DNA of 64,000 nucleotides from Chitinophagaceae bacterium (lineage in GTDB: Bacteria > Bacteroidota > Bacteroidia > Chitinophagales > Chitinophagaceae). The position numbers were made by a program, and so were the translations under genes. Below are positions 35,608 to 45,228 of this stretch, one piece after another; the stretch's first letter is position 1; each line of letters starts with the position of its first letter. The notes under the pieces were generated by a model, which saw only the letters and a list, made by a program, of their open reading frames with translations, searched no databases and had not been told where the DNA came from. The stretch is taken from NCBI GenBank assembly GCA_019638615.1, contig JAHBTL010000009.1:62001-126000 (forward strand), read 5' to 3'.

Positions 35608-38600
35608 ATGAAAACATTTATTACACTGATCGCTCTTGTGATTGCGCATTTCGCAGGCATGGCGCAAACCAAAATAACCGGCTGGCATTTTGATATACAA
35701 CAGCCCACCGGAACTCCTGCGCTATTGCAGCATACAGCGGAAGACGGATTGCCGGGCATTTTATATCTCGATGGTACCAATGGCTCCTCGGCTTTTATAC
35801 CTGCTACCGATCCGGTGGCATTAGGCTCACCCGTTACGGGTGAAGTAGCTAATTTTAGCGGCGGAGGTCCCGAAAGCGATGACAGGGAAAAACCATACAG
35901 CGGCAGCCCCGGTTTGCAGGTAACCTATATGGAAGCTGAAGCCACCAATGGCAAAAGCATGGTATTTACCCTGCCTTCTACAGGGTACAGCGATCTCATA
36001 CTTAATTATTATCACAGCCCTAATCCTGTAGGATTTTCAAACCATACCTGGGCATACAGCACAAACGGCACCGATTTTACCGACATAACAACTATTAACA
36101 CCACAAGCAGCGGTGTACAAACAGTAGACCTTAGTACTTTTTCAGTGCTTAATAATATACCGAAAGTATATTTACGCCTTACGTTGAGCGGCGCAAGCAA
36201 CAGGATTGTTGGACCTTACACATTACCTGGCCAGAGCAGCATTGATAATGTGTCTGTAACAGGCATGCCCCTGCCTTCAAATAAGCAAAAAATAGCCGCG
36301 TGGTATTTCGATACAGATTACGGAGCCCCGTCAGCGCCCGGTTGGGAATTTCCGGCAGAATTTGGCAATGCAACACTCTATGCCAATGGAACCAATGGCT
36401 CCTCCTCTTTTGACGATGCCAATGGTACTAATCTGGTACAGTTTGAAGGTATGATCACCAATAACGACCGTCAGCCGGCAGAAAAAACCCTTTCCTTTAG
36501 TGTACATAATCTGGATAGGGTATCAGAGATTATAGAAGAGCGCAGAAAATCGGTGGTTTTTAAATTTTCGGCAGCAGGCTACAGGGATATGCAGCTTAGC
36601 TATGCTGCTTATCAACCAACCTCTTATAGAGCACATAACTGGGCATACAGCACAGACGGAGTGAACTTTACCCCTATAGGCACCAGTTTCCAGGTAACAT
36701 CAGGCAAAAAAATAATAGACCTTAGCTCTTATTCAGCTCTCAACAATTCACCCGAAATTTATTTAAGACTCAGGTTTGAATATTTAGAGGGTGCAGGTGG
36801 ACTTGATCAGGGCGAAACTGTCGTAGATAACGTAATCATTGCTGGCGCGGAAATACCTCCACCGCCTGCACCGCGGGTTAAAATGGTAGGCTGGCATTTT
36901 GATAAAACATTAGACCCCATACCGCTGAAATACGAAGCCGAAGATGGTTTGGGCACACTTTATGCCGACGGCACCAACGGATCCTCGTTGTTTATTGCTT
37001 CCAGCGAGCTGGCCAAAGACAACAGCCATAATGGCGTCAACTATACAGACGACAGACCCATGAAGCAGTTCGGTACCGATAATTTTTTAAGAGTAAACAA
37101 CTATACCGAAAGCGGGAATACCAGCAGCGGCAAATCGCTGGTGCTTACCTTTTCTACCCTTGGTTATGAAAACCTGGGATTAAAATATTACGGGGCGGCG
37201 CTTGCGGCCGGCCTGAAGATACATACCTGGGAGTACAGCACTAATGGTACGGATTTTTACCCGGCAGGCGATCCTATAAACGTAGAAGTAGCCAACTGGT
37301 CTATTTCAAACCCACCCGACCGCATCCTGGACCTCAGCGCCATTACAGCGCTCAACAATATGCCCAAAGTATATCTAAGGCTTACGATCAGCGGCGATGA
37401 AAATCTTGCCGCCGGTGAGTTTTTGCGGATGGATGATTTTATCGTAAAAGGTTCGCCCACATCAACCCCTTCCATAATTTCCACCTGGTATTTTGATAAA
37501 TCTGTGTACCAGCTCGAAAAATGGCCCGCTACTACAGGCAACGGAACTCTGTACGCCGACGGTACTAACGGCTCCTCAACCTTTACTCCTCATACAGAAA
37601 TAGACCAGTCTACCTGGGATCCGGGGCTTGCTTTTAATGATAACAGGCCCACGCCCAATAAAAGCCATTACCTGTCTGTAAAGGGCCTGTCATTACTCTC
37701 GGAAGAATTAAGCGGAAGAAGAAAATCCGTGGTGTTTACGTTCAATGCCACGGCGTATAAAGATCTGTTGCTTACCTACGGAGCCTATAACATTCCTGAT
37801 TTTGAAAGAAACCATACCTGGGCGTACAGCACAGACGGGGTGAACTTTACCGATATCAGCACCCTGCGCATTACCGCTGGTAAGCGGGTAGTTGACCTTA
37901 GCCCTTATACCGCGCTTAACAATAATACAACAGTGTATTTAAGGCTCAGGTTCGAGGCAGGAGATATGAACTCCGATGAATGGGGTGGAGACATGCTGGA
38001 CAATGTGGTTATTTCGGGCACGCATATACCGGGCATAGAAATACCGGCAGCGCCCTTAAAAGCATTGCCGATCGCCGGCTGGCATTTTGATAAAGCATCT
38101 GGTTCTGCTCCATACCCTAAAACCTACGAGGCGGAAGATGGCTCGGGCACATTATATGTGGATGGCACCAACGGCTCTTCTGTATTTACAGACGATGAAG
38201 AATTTGCGCTAAATGCCCCCGGTGAGTATGACGACAGGGAGAAATCTTATGAGTATAATGGCGGTGGTATATCAATAACTCCTGTAGAGGGCGTTACCAT
38301 TAATAAAACAATGGTTTTTAAAGTGTCCGCTACCGGGTATAAAGACCTGGTGTTAACTTATTACGGTTTTACTCCCTACAAACTGAACGACCATGTCTGG
38401 GCTTACAGCCTCGATGGCTCCGGCTATACCGATATTGGCAGCATTTCTGTGAACACACTTACACCAGACGGTAGTTCTATTCCTTTAAGAGGATTGGATT
38501 TGAGCGCTATTACCGCTCTTAACAACGCCCCGCAGGTTTACCTGAGGTTAACGCTGGCCGGCGAGGGAGACCCCGATGACCCCAATTATTACGAAGACGC

Positions 38601-39780
38601 GCTGTATATGGATAATATGGTAATAGAAGGCACACCCGTAGAAACCTTACCTAAAATAGCCGCCTGGTATTTTGATGAGTTTCTGGGACCCTTTACAATT
38701 CCCGGCCGGGAATACCCGGCAAGTATTGGCAATGCCACCCTGTATGCCAATGGCACCAACGGCTCATCCACCTTCGGGGGCGGCGATGCCACTTCTTTGG
38801 ATCACGGCGTCAATATGCTAACCAACGACGACCGGGCAAATATGCCGGCCGAGAGTTTTGGTGTTTCAGTTTTAAATATGGCTTCTATGTCAACAAACAT
38901 AGAAGAGCGCAGAAAATCGGTTGTATTCAAATTCCCGGCAACAGGCTATAAAGATATGCAGTTGAGCTATGTCCTTTACAGCCATCCTAATATTGGGCGT
39001 AACCACAACTGGGCGTACAGTACAGACGGTGTGAACTTCACGCCTATACGCAGCTTCCCGGCAACATCGGGCAGGAAAACAATTGACCTCAGCGGCATTA
39101 CGGCCCTTAACGGTGCACCCGAAGTATATTTAAGGCTCAGGTTTGAGGCAACAAACAACGCGACAGATAATGGCTCGCTCGGTGTAAACACAGTAGATAA
39201 TGTGATCATTTCGGGCAGGCTTGCTTCCGCACTGCCGGTTTCGCTCACCACGTTTACCGCCAGGAAGGTAAGTGATGGAGTGACGCTTGAGTGGACAACC
39301 GCCTCCGAGCAGAATAATGCCTACTTTGAAGTGCTGCGCTCCGCCGATAGCAGGAACTTCAGCGTTATAGGCAGGGTGGAAGGAGCAGGCACCACCAGCG
39401 CTACTAATCATTATACCTTAACAGATCATGCTCCTCTTACCGGGACGAATTATTACCGGTTGAAACAAACAGATTATGACGGAAAAACCACCTATAGCGA
39501 TATTGTTACCGTGCGGTATATGTTAGATGCAGGGAATGTTTCCGCCACCGTTTACAGCAACGGCTCGTCCGTTAACCTGCGCTTCAGCAGTCCCGTGAGC
39601 GGTGCATCTGCCGTAAATATTTACGACATGCAGGGCAGGCTTTTAAGCAGGGGCAATTACAGGTATACAGCAGGGCAAAATACCATCAGCATTCCTGCAA
39701 ACCTTGCATCAGGAGTATATGTGCTCACCTTTGAAAGCAGCCATATTATCTTCACGAAAAAATTTGCAGCGTTGAGATAA
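35608..39780 (+). CDS. Type IX secretion substrate with six repeated domains in three A-B pairs
   Basis: Secreted protein of 1390 residues; the ATG at 35608 opens a good signal peptide (MKTFITLIALVIAHFAGMAQ). Six domains of about 200 residues begin at Trp26, 232, 429, 627, 825 and 1020. Odd domains start GWHFD, even ones WYFD; even ones carry ERRKSVVFKF and YSTDGVNFT, odd ones YSTNGTDF and EDG-x-GTLY. All share DGTNGSS or ANGTNGSS, HTWAYST and ALNN..VYLRL. Then comes the usual pre-sorting segment (LPVSLTTFTARKVSDGVTLEW) and a type A sorting domain (VNIYDMQGRLL, ASGVYVLTFES) ending KKFAALR. No catalytic motif is recognised; an adhesin or binding protein is likely. Confidence 0.85.
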   Translation: MKTFITLIALVIAHFAGMAQTKITGWHFDIQQPTGTPALLQHTAEDGLPGILYLDGTNGSSAFIPATDPVALGSPVTGEVANFSGGGPESDDREKPYSGSPGLQVTYMEAEATNGKSMVFTLPSTGYSDLILNYYHSPNPVGFSNHTWAYSTNGTDFTDITTINTTSSGVQTVDLSTFSVLNNIPKVYLRLTLSGASNRIVGPYTLPGQSSIDNVSVTGMPLPSNKQKIAAWYFDTDYGAPSAPGWEFPAEFGNATLYANGTNGSSSFDDANGTNLVQFEGMITNNDRQPAEKTLSFSVHNLDRVSEIIEERRKSVVFKFSAAGYRDMQLSYAAYQPTSYRAHNWAYSTDGVNFTPIGTSFQVTSGKKIIDLSSYSALNNSPEIYLRLRFEYLEGAGGLDQGETVVDNVIIAGAEIPPPPAPRVKMVGWHFDKTLDPIPLKYEAEDGLGTLYADGTNGSSLFIASSELAKDNSHNGVNYTDDRPMKQFGTDNFLRVNNYTESGNTSSGKSLVLTFSTLGYENLGLKYYGAALAAGLKIHTWEYSTNGTDFYPAGDPINVEVANWSISNPPDRILDLSAITALNNMPKVYLRLTISGDENLAAGEFLRMDDFIVKGSPTSTPSIISTWYFDKSVYQLEKWPATTGNGTLYADGTNGSSTFTPHTEIDQSTWDPGLAFNDNRPTPNKSHYLSVKGLSLLSEELSGRRKSVVFTFNATAYKDLLLTYGAYNIPDFERNHTWAYSTDGVNFTDISTLRITAGKRVVDLSPYTALNNNTTVYLRLRFEAGDMNSDEWGGDMLDNVVISGTHIPGIEIPAAPLKALPIAGWHFDKASGSAPYPKTYEAEDGSGTLYVDGTNGSSVFTDDEEFALNAPGEYDDREKSYEYNGGGISITPVEGVTINKTMVFKVSATGYKDLVLTYYGFTPYKLNDHVWAYSLDGSGYTDIGSISVNTLTPDGSSIPLRGLDLSAITALNNAPQVYLRLTLAGEGDPDDPNYYEDALYMDNMVIEGTPVETLPKIAAWYFDEFLGPFTIPGREYPASIGNATLYANGTNGSSTFGGGDATSLDHGVNMLTNDDRANMPAESFGVSVLNMASMSTNIEERRKSVVFKFPATGYKDMQLSYVLYSHPNIGRNHNWAYSTDGVNFTPIRSFPATSGRKTIDLSGITALNGAPEVYLRLRFEATNNATDNGSLGVNTVDNVIISGRLASALPVSLTTFTARKVSDGVTLEWTTASEQNNAYFEVLRSADSRNFSVIGRVEGAGTTSATNHYTLTDHAPLTGTNYYRLKQTDYDGKTTYSDIVTVRYMLDAGNVSATVYSNGSSVNLRFSSPVSGASAVNIYDMQGRLLSRGNYRYTAGQNTISIPANLASGVYVLTFESSHIIFTKKFAALR

Positions 39781-39841
39781 TATACAGCCATCGGTCCCTT
39801 TTTATGATCCGGTATCTGAACCTTGTGTTTGCTTAATGAAA

Positions 39842-39869
39842 ATGTACGGGGTGAAAACACCCCGTACAT
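39842..39869 (+). terminator. Strong hairpin after the secreted-protein gene
   Basis: Perfect 12-bp stem ATGTACGGGGTG / CACCCCGTACAT with an AAAA loop, 62 bp after the stop at 39780. A weak AT-rich tail follows (ATATATTTATC), so factor-independent termination is plausible. Confidence 0.65.
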
Positions 39870-39970
39870 ATATTTATCATCATTCCCGGTAATAATGCGG
39901 GAATGGTTGTGAGGCGCAAACCCTGGCAGGCATTCAATAAAATACAAACCTTTTTAAAACCATTATTGCC

Positions 39971-40369
39971 ATGATGAACAATTTCCTTGAGCTCTACCAT
40001 GATCCCCGGTTTGATGATGTGGTGTTTATGGAAAACAACCACCGCGTAGGTATCGGGTTTCGTAAGATGCTGTTATTCCTGGATAAAGAAAGCTTTTATG
40101 CTTTTTTGCTACAGGTGAGGCAAACCAGCGAAAACAACCATATCTGGAATGATCCGCAGGTACAATCTGTAATGATAGAGACCCCTTGTAACGGTTTAAT
40201 GTTGCTGATAACACCGGATGAACTGGACCGGTTGCAGAAAATGCTGGAAACCGCGAATGATCTTTTAAACGGTATCCCGGAATGGCAAAATCCTGCAATC
40301 ACCACTGCATACGCTACGACAGCATACCGGAACGCAGCAGGTGCAATGAATGCTGTTTCGATGAATTAG
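39971..40369 (+). CDS. Small DUF6686-like protein, paralogue of 18812
   Basis: Cytoplasmic protein of 132 residues. The core aligns with the protein at 18812: HRVGIGFRKMLLFLDKESFYAFLLQVRQTS and SVMIETPCNGLMLLITPDELDRLQKMLETA. It lacks the CPFC pair present there and has an unrelated Ala/Thr-rich tail (ITTAYATTAYRNAAGAMNAVS). A second ATG follows immediately at 39974. It lies between the secreted-protein gene and a gene desert; the nearest receptor genes are the siderophore pair at 41396-45021 on the other strand. Function unknown. Confidence 0.68.
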   Translation: MMNNFLELYHDPRFDDVVFMENNHRVGIGFRKMLLFLDKESFYAFLLQVRQTSENNHIWNDPQVQSVMIETPCNGLMLLITPDELDRLQKMLETANDLLNGIPEWQNPAITTAYATTAYRNAAGAMNAVSMN

Positions 40370-40609
40370 GAGGAGGTGTAGGGTATAAGGCGTGGGGTAT
40401 AAGGTATAAGGTGCCGCTATTTTCATTGCCGTAAGCAATTTTTTTTGTTCAACTATTGATTCATTGTATCATTGGTATATCCTTTCTGCATCCAAATCGC
40501 ATCTTGCGTCCACCCGGGGTCTGGCGTAGCCGATCCGGGGATCGCAGGAGCCTGATTAACTGCTCTAATCTCCTAATTTAACAGCATTGCGGTATCTATG
40601 ACCTGCTTT

Positions 40610-40910
40610 ATGCGCAGGCGCATCGCGCCAAAATATTTGTAGCTATAAAAGTTTTCAACACATTTTCTCCAAGCCGCAGCGCGGCGCAATATTAAATTAT
40701 TCGATCGCAAAAAAACCTTTAAAGAAGAATATCTTGATTTCCTGGACAAATACGGCGTAGAATATAAAAAGGAATATCTGTTTGACTTTTTTGATAAGGA
40801 ATGATAGCCGGCCTCTATGAAAGCGGCTTTCATATTACGGCGCTATGCGCCTTTTTTACCTTTCCCTGTTTTTCCTACAAATATGATTGCTGCTACGCAG
40901 CTTATCTGCC
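40610..40910. repeat. REP-like palindrome cluster around a transposase relic
   Basis: Three copies of the REP unit: GGCGCATCGCGCC with ATATTTGTAG (40613-40642, plus), GCCGCAGCGCGGC with CAATATTA (40673-40694, plus) and GCTGCGTAGCAGC with ATATTTGTAG (about 40897-40875, minus). The unit is the same as at 3.8 kb. The flanking 40370-40609 has no gene; it starts with a short tandem GGTATAAGG repeat (40381-40410). Confidence 0.6.
40688..40804 (+). pseudogene. C-terminal relic of a REP-associated tyrosine transposase
   Basis: The plus strand reads NIKLFDRKKTFKEEYLDFL, DKYGVEYKKEYLFDFFDKE and stop. FKEEYL-x-FL-x-KY...YLF is how the IS200-like (RAYT) transposases of Bacteroidota typically end. The catalytic HUH and Tyr regions are gone; a REP palindrome now lies where the body should be. 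Its presence among REP units identifies it as the probable source of those repeats. Confidence 0.6.
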
Positions 40911-41163
40911 GGGTATCTTTGTTGTGTTGTAACGCCTTACTGCCATACGGGACAGATCACTGCGCAACCCTCTATTTCTATAATTGATTGCACAAAGAGT
41001 CATCCCCGGAGGGCAATACCATGCTGCCATAGCACATTTACCAGGCGCAGCCTTCGGATTTGTAAGCATCTTAAGTCGCGGCTAAGCTATCAGGGCCTGG
41101 TGCACAAGCTGTATCACAATTATCAAAAGGATATTCCTTCTTTATGGAATATCTTTTATTTAT

Positions 41164-41379
41164 TTGGGAAAGGCGGCAAAAGAAAACGAGGGCCGGCTTA
41201 TTTCTACCGAGTGTTTACCCCACAAAGTAAGAATGGCAAGACAGCAAGTGGACGATGTTGTAGGATTCCAGCCCTCTATGCAGGATTATCTCAATTATGT
41301 TCGTGATCCCGGTAACGGGTATCTTTCAACGACCATTTATCCCAAAAAAGGAATGGAGCTGACTATAAAGGTGAGATAG
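41164..41379 (+). pseudogene. C-terminal gene fragment, possibly O-methyltransferase-like
   Basis: A plus-strand frame ends in MQDYLNYVRDPGNGYLSTTI, YPKKGMELTIKVR and stop. The ending, a strand-turn-strand with GKGMEL-T-K at the C-terminus, looks like the last strands of class I SAM-dependent O-methyltransferases, but this is a weak match from memory. Upstream the frame has no methyltransferase motif and no plausible start. It ends 16 bp before the convergent PepSY gene. A short genuine gene is less likely. The stretch 40911-41163 shows nothing recognisable. Confidence 0.3.
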
Positions 41380-41395
41380 AGAAGGAAACCATGAC

Positions 41396-42571
41396 TTAAG
41401 CCTGGGGAAGCAATTCCTGTTTGAGCACAGGTTTCTTTTGTATCGGCTTTTTCTTTTTTCTCCCCCTGTGCCACCATATCAGGAAGCCGGTAATGGGAAG
41501 CGATGTACAAATAAGCCCGCAAATAAATGTAAACAGCTTGCCCACCGGGCCCATCCATGTTCCCATGTGCAGTTGCCATACCACGTTCTCAATATACTCG
41601 CCTTTCAGGCTTTTTTCAGGGATTTGAATATCTTCTCCCGTGTATTTATCAATGAAGGCCATTTGAGGGTTCTCCGCACTTTTCAGTCCCAGGTTGGATG
41701 CCGTGGTCACCGAATAAAAACCCGATGAGTCCAGGTTGTACAGCCATATCTGCCCCATTGTTTGTTGAGGATGCCTCTTAAACTCCTGCTCAAAAACAGC
41801 GTTGATAGCATAAGCTGGTTTTGCAGGATCGCCTTTGGGTATTTCTTTCTGCCAGTCTGTTTCATGATCGCCACCAAAGAGCTCTATCGTAGATTCGGCC
41901 AGCGGGTGGAATGCAATAAGCAAACCGGTGACAGTCAGTATAAGGGCAAGAATGGAAGAATAAAAGCCCAATACGTTATGCAAATCGTAATTAACGCGCC
42001 TGAACCTGGCTTTCCATTTTATTTTGAAGCTGGCATCACGTGTATGCTTGTTCCATTTAGCAGGCCACCAAAGTATAATGCCTGAAATAAGTTCGATCAA
42101 AAAAATAATGGTGGCGATATCCACGATCCATTCACCCGGTCCGTGCCACAAAAAGGAGGCATGCAGGTGCGCCATGATGTAAAAGAAGTTAGCAGTTTTG
42201 TCATACTTCAATACTTCACCGGTATAAGGGTCTGCATAAGCAAAAGCCAGGCCTTTGCCCGGGGCAAAAACCCTGAAGCGTACTGTTCTTTCCGGATCTT
42301 TATGCACCGTTACCTCCGAAAGCCTTGCCTGTGGATATGCTTTCTTTACATTGTCCATGAGAGTTTCAACCGGCAGCCGTTCAGATTTTACCTGCTCCAC
42401 ATAACGGACCTTCCCTGCCGACCATTCAATGATCTCATCGCCATACACAACGATTGTACCTGTTAAAGCCACAAAAACAAGGATGATGCCGGCGAATATT
42501 CCGGTCCAGAGATGCAGCCATGCATTGATCCGGCTAAACAGTGATTTATTCGACTTTTTTCCTTTGTTCAT
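41396..42571 (-). CDS. PepSY-associated transmembrane protein
   Basis: Inner-membrane protein of 391 residues from the ATG at 42571 (MNKGKKSNKSLFSRINAWLHLWTG); upstream in-frame ATGs at 42592 and 42598 add nothing conserved. Four membrane helices: GIFAGIILVFVALTGTIVVYG, IATIIFLIELISGIILWWP, VLGFYSSILALILTVTGLLIA and LFTFICGLICTSLPITGFLIWW, with periplasmic PepSY-like stretches between (AYPQARLSEVTVHKDPERTVRF). Histidines in HLWTG, AHLHASFLWH and DLHNVLG could bind haem. The family is implicated in reductive release of iron from siderophores. It follows the siderophore receptor gene by 65 bp in the same operon. Confidence 0.9.
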   Translation of the reverse strand: MNKGKKSNKSLFSRINAWLHLWTGIFAGIILVFVALTGTIVVYGDEIIEWSAGKVRYVEQVKSERLPVETLMDNVKKAYPQARLSEVTVHKDPERTVRFRVFAPGKGLAFAYADPYTGEVLKYDKTANFFYIMAHLHASFLWHGPGEWIVDIATIIFLIELISGIILWWPAKWNKHTRDASFKIKWKARFRRVNYDLHNVLGFYSSILALILTVTGLLIAFHPLAESTIELFGGDHETDWQKEIPKGDPAKPAYAINAVFEQEFKRHPQQTMGQIWLYNLDSSGFYSVTTASNLGLKSAENPQMAFIDKYTGEDIQIPEKSLKGEYIENVVWQLHMGTWMGPVGKLFTFICGLICTSLPITGFLIWWHRGRKKKKPIQKKPVLKQELLPQA

Positions 42572-42636
42572 ACAATGTTTCTTAAACAGCATAAGCACAA
42601 CCAGGGGCTGTGCTTATACCGGAATATTTTAATTTT

Positions 42637-45021
42637 TTAGAACCGGTAGGTAATGTTGAAAGCCAGCATTCTCGGCTGCCCGGGGAACAGCCAGGAATTA
42701 TAAGTATAATACTTTTTATTGCCGATATTATCTATTTTAGCGCTGATCCTGAATTTAAGCGCGTTGTAAAACACGCTGGCCCCATATACATAAAACCCAT
42801 CCAATGTAATGGTGTTCTGGAAATTGGCAAACGAGCTGCTTTGCCCGTTTCCACCGGCTCCTATACCAAAGCCTTTCAGCTTTCCGGAAGTGAACTGGTA
42901 CGTGCCCCATATATTTCCTGCATGATAAGGTGCGCTTTCCACCCGGTTATTCAAAAACCCTGCATTGCCTTTATCTTCTGTATAACGGATATCGTTATAA
43001 CCGTAACCCACCGCGATATTAAGACCTGCTACGGGGTTAGCAAGGATATCCACATCTATACCGCGGCTTCTCTGCGTATTGTCCTGTACGTAGTAGATGG
43101 TACCGGGTATCTGCCTGGCAATGTTTTTAACTTTGATGTCGTACACGCTCACGGTGGTGGCTAAACGATGCTGAAATACATTGAATTTCACGCCACCTTC
43201 CAACTGGTTGGCATATTGCGGTTTCAGCAGGTTGCCGTCAGCATCTGTATAGCTAACATTGTTATAACCGTTGTTGTAATTTCCATAAACGGAAATGGCA
43301 TTTTTAATGATCTCATAGGAAATGCCGAGCTTGGGAGACCAGGAAGTCTGCTTGTAATCACCGCTTACCGCCACAAACCTGTTGACGCGCAGGCTTCCCA
43401 TCAACAGCAGCCTGTCTGTAACATTCAGCACTTCGGAAATATAGGCGCCGTAGCTGTCGTTGATATCCCTGCCGCCACTATAATTTGCTCTTACCGCAAG
43501 GCTGTCAACCCTGGAACCTCTGATCAGCAATTGCGCAGGTGTAGCCGTAATGGGTATCTTATCATAAGCAACAGAACCCCTGAATGAAGCTACATCGGTT
43601 CTGAAATAATCAAGTCCCACCAGTAACCTGTTGCGCAGCGTGCCGATCTTGAAATCCCCGATAAAATTCTGCTGGAACTGTTGAGTGTACAACTGGCTGT
43701 AAGGCATATCCAGCACGTTCCTTGATATAATGGTCGTGTCTGCCGCAGATGCTTTGTTTGCCAGAAGTGAAATATATCTCGTGTTGTTATTGCTCCTGGC
43801 TATGGAATAGTTGGTTTGCGAAAGCCATTGTTCAGACAGCTTGTATTCAGCCTGTCCGGTAACCGCCCATGTTTGCTGCTTGCTGTTGAAATCAGCAGTG
43901 AAATAAGGATTTTTAGGGTCCAGGCCCAGTTCCGATACATTGCCGGAATAAGTGCTGTTTCCACCAATGCCTCCGGGAGGGGGTGTAAAACCAAACAAAT
44001 AGATCGGGCGTTCACTTTTATAGTAATAACCGTCAAAATGCAGGGTGAGCCTGTCGTTGGCTTTGATCAGCAACGAAGGTGCAAAGCCTACGGAATGCTG
44101 TGCAAGTTGCTGGAACGTATTCCTGCTGTCGTACATAGCATCCACTCTCAGTAAAGCGGTTTTATCTTCATTCAAAGGTGTGTTGTAATCCACCGTGGTT
44201 CTTGCCAGCTCATAGCTGCCCGTTGTAAAAGAAACTTCACCACGTTTCACGTTCAGTGGCTTTTTGGTGATCAGGTTGTATACGCCACCATAGGATGCAC
44301 CCTGGTTGCCGCCGAACAAAGTAGCAGAAGGCCCCTTGATCGCTTCGATCCTGTCCACATTGAACAGGTCGGTCAGGGATACATATCCCGTAGACACGCC
44401 ATTCCTGTACATGATGGAACCACTTGAAAAACCCCGCGATTTGAACGTAAGCGTTGAACCGCCGCTTCCGCCGGCGATAGACAGATTGCTTACGCCCGGT
44501 ATATTGATCAGCGCCTGCTCAGTAGTAGTTACCAGTTGAGTTTGGAGCAACTCCTTGGGCACTACCGCATAGTTCTGTGGATTTTCAATATAAGTAAGCG
44601 GCAGCCTTGCTACCTGTGCGCTGTTTTTGTTTACGTGGCGGTAAGATGATGATACAATCACCCTTTCCAGAACTGTAGCGTTTTCCTTTAATTGAATATT
44701 GCCAACCGATGCTTTTTCAGTATTCAGCTCAACGGCAACAGGATTGGCTGTTACCCCCAACGACGAAACGGAAATAGTGTATTGTCCATAAGAAATATTC
44801 CTGAATTGAAAATAGCCATTGTCATCCGACATGGTTTGTTTTTCGGAAGGGGTCAGTATCACGATAACATTTTCTTCCGGCTGATTGTCGGCGTTCAATA
44901 TCCGGCCTTCAATAACCCCTGCCTGTTTTGCCTGGGCAAAAACCTGTGCTGTAAATGCTCCTGAAAATAATACAGTACTCAATAACGAAATAGAAAACCT
45001 GGTAAATTTTTGTTTCAACAT
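42637..45021 (-). CDS. TonB-dependent siderophore receptor
   Basis: Receptor of 794 residues. Signal peptide 1-30 (ending TAQVFAQ), carboxypeptidase-D-like domain (about 36-115: IEGRILNADNQPEENVIVIL), then the siderophore-receptor plug (VPKELLQTQLVTTTEQALINIPGVSNL, FKSRGFSSGSIMYRNGV, DRIEAIKGPSATLFGGNQGASYGGVYNLITKKP). The barrel ends PRMLAFNITYRF. The TTEQAL-x-NIPGV and IKGPSATLFG motifs are diagnostic of the ferric-siderophore group. Upstream is a TAGCTTTG promoter box and repeated TTACGAAATC motifs. Co-transcribed with the PepSY gene; together they form an iron-uptake unit. Confidence 0.93.
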   Translation of the reverse strand: MLKQKFTRFSISLLSTVLFSGAFTAQVFAQAKQAGVIEGRILNADNQPEENVIVILTPSEKQTMSDDNGYFQFRNISYGQYTISVSSLGVTANPVAVELNTEKASVGNIQLKENATVLERVIVSSSYRHVNKNSAQVARLPLTYIENPQNYAVVPKELLQTQLVTTTEQALINIPGVSNLSIAGGSGGSTLTFKSRGFSSGSIMYRNGVSTGYVSLTDLFNVDRIEAIKGPSATLFGGNQGASYGGVYNLITKKPLNVKRGEVSFTTGSYELARTTVDYNTPLNEDKTALLRVDAMYDSRNTFQQLAQHSVGFAPSLLIKANDRLTLHFDGYYYKSERPIYLFGFTPPPGGIGGNSTYSGNVSELGLDPKNPYFTADFNSKQQTWAVTGQAEYKLSEQWLSQTNYSIARSNNNTRYISLLANKASAADTTIISRNVLDMPYSQLYTQQFQQNFIGDFKIGTLRNRLLVGLDYFRTDVASFRGSVAYDKIPITATPAQLLIRGSRVDSLAVRANYSGGRDINDSYGAYISEVLNVTDRLLLMGSLRVNRFVAVSGDYKQTSWSPKLGISYEIIKNAISVYGNYNNGYNNVSYTDADGNLLKPQYANQLEGGVKFNVFQHRLATTVSVYDIKVKNIARQIPGTIYYVQDNTQRSRGIDVDILANPVAGLNIAVGYGYNDIRYTEDKGNAGFLNNRVESAPYHAGNIWGTYQFTSGKLKGFGIGAGGNGQSSSFANFQNTITLDGFYVYGASVFYNALKFRISAKIDNIGNKKYYTYNSWLFPGQPRMLAFNITYRF

Positions 45022-45066
45022 TGCACTTTCTTTTTATAAAACCTTAGCTGTTTGTTAAAGAAAATG

Positions 45067-45074
45067 CAAAGCTA
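45067..45074 (-). promoter_or_regulatory. Promoter -7 element of the siderophore receptor gene
   Basis: TAGCTTTG on the minus strand matches the TAnnTTTG consensus 46 bp upstream of the start codon at 45021. No TTTG is present at the expected -33 distance; instead the TTACGAAATCGGGAA motif lies about 23 bp upstream, suggesting an activator-dependent promoter. Confidence 0.5.
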
Positions 45075-45096
45075 AAAGCATAATAGATGTATATAA

Positions 45097-45111
45097 TTAC
45101 GAAATCGGGAA
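45097..45111. promoter_or_regulatory. TTACGAAATCGGGAA motif, proximal copy
   Basis: Near-exact direct repeat of 45229-45243 (14 of 15 bases identical). It sits just upstream of the -7 box of the siderophore receptor gene, the place for an activator such as an AraC-type protein. No regulator gene is adjacent. Confidence 0.45.
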
Positions 45112-45228
45112 ATACATATTTGTATTACAACGTTTTAATATATGGCGTTTATATAGATGTAATATCATTATAGTAACAGTATCATTTTTTTTAAGTCCGA
45201 AAAGAATAATATCCGGTAAAAATAATAC

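Noticed and set aside
40381-40410. Tandem GGTATAAGG units as a possible CRISPR or iteron array
   Set aside because: Only three imperfect units of 8-9 bp without spacers; a simple sequence repeat explains it.
40573-40833. 86-codon minus-strand frame
   Set aside because: It is antisense to the transposase relic, whose plus-strand ending is recognisable.
40887-41306. 139-codon plus-strand frame in the gene desert
   Set aside because: It starts inside a REP unit, is rich in Cys/His/Ser and has no family pattern.
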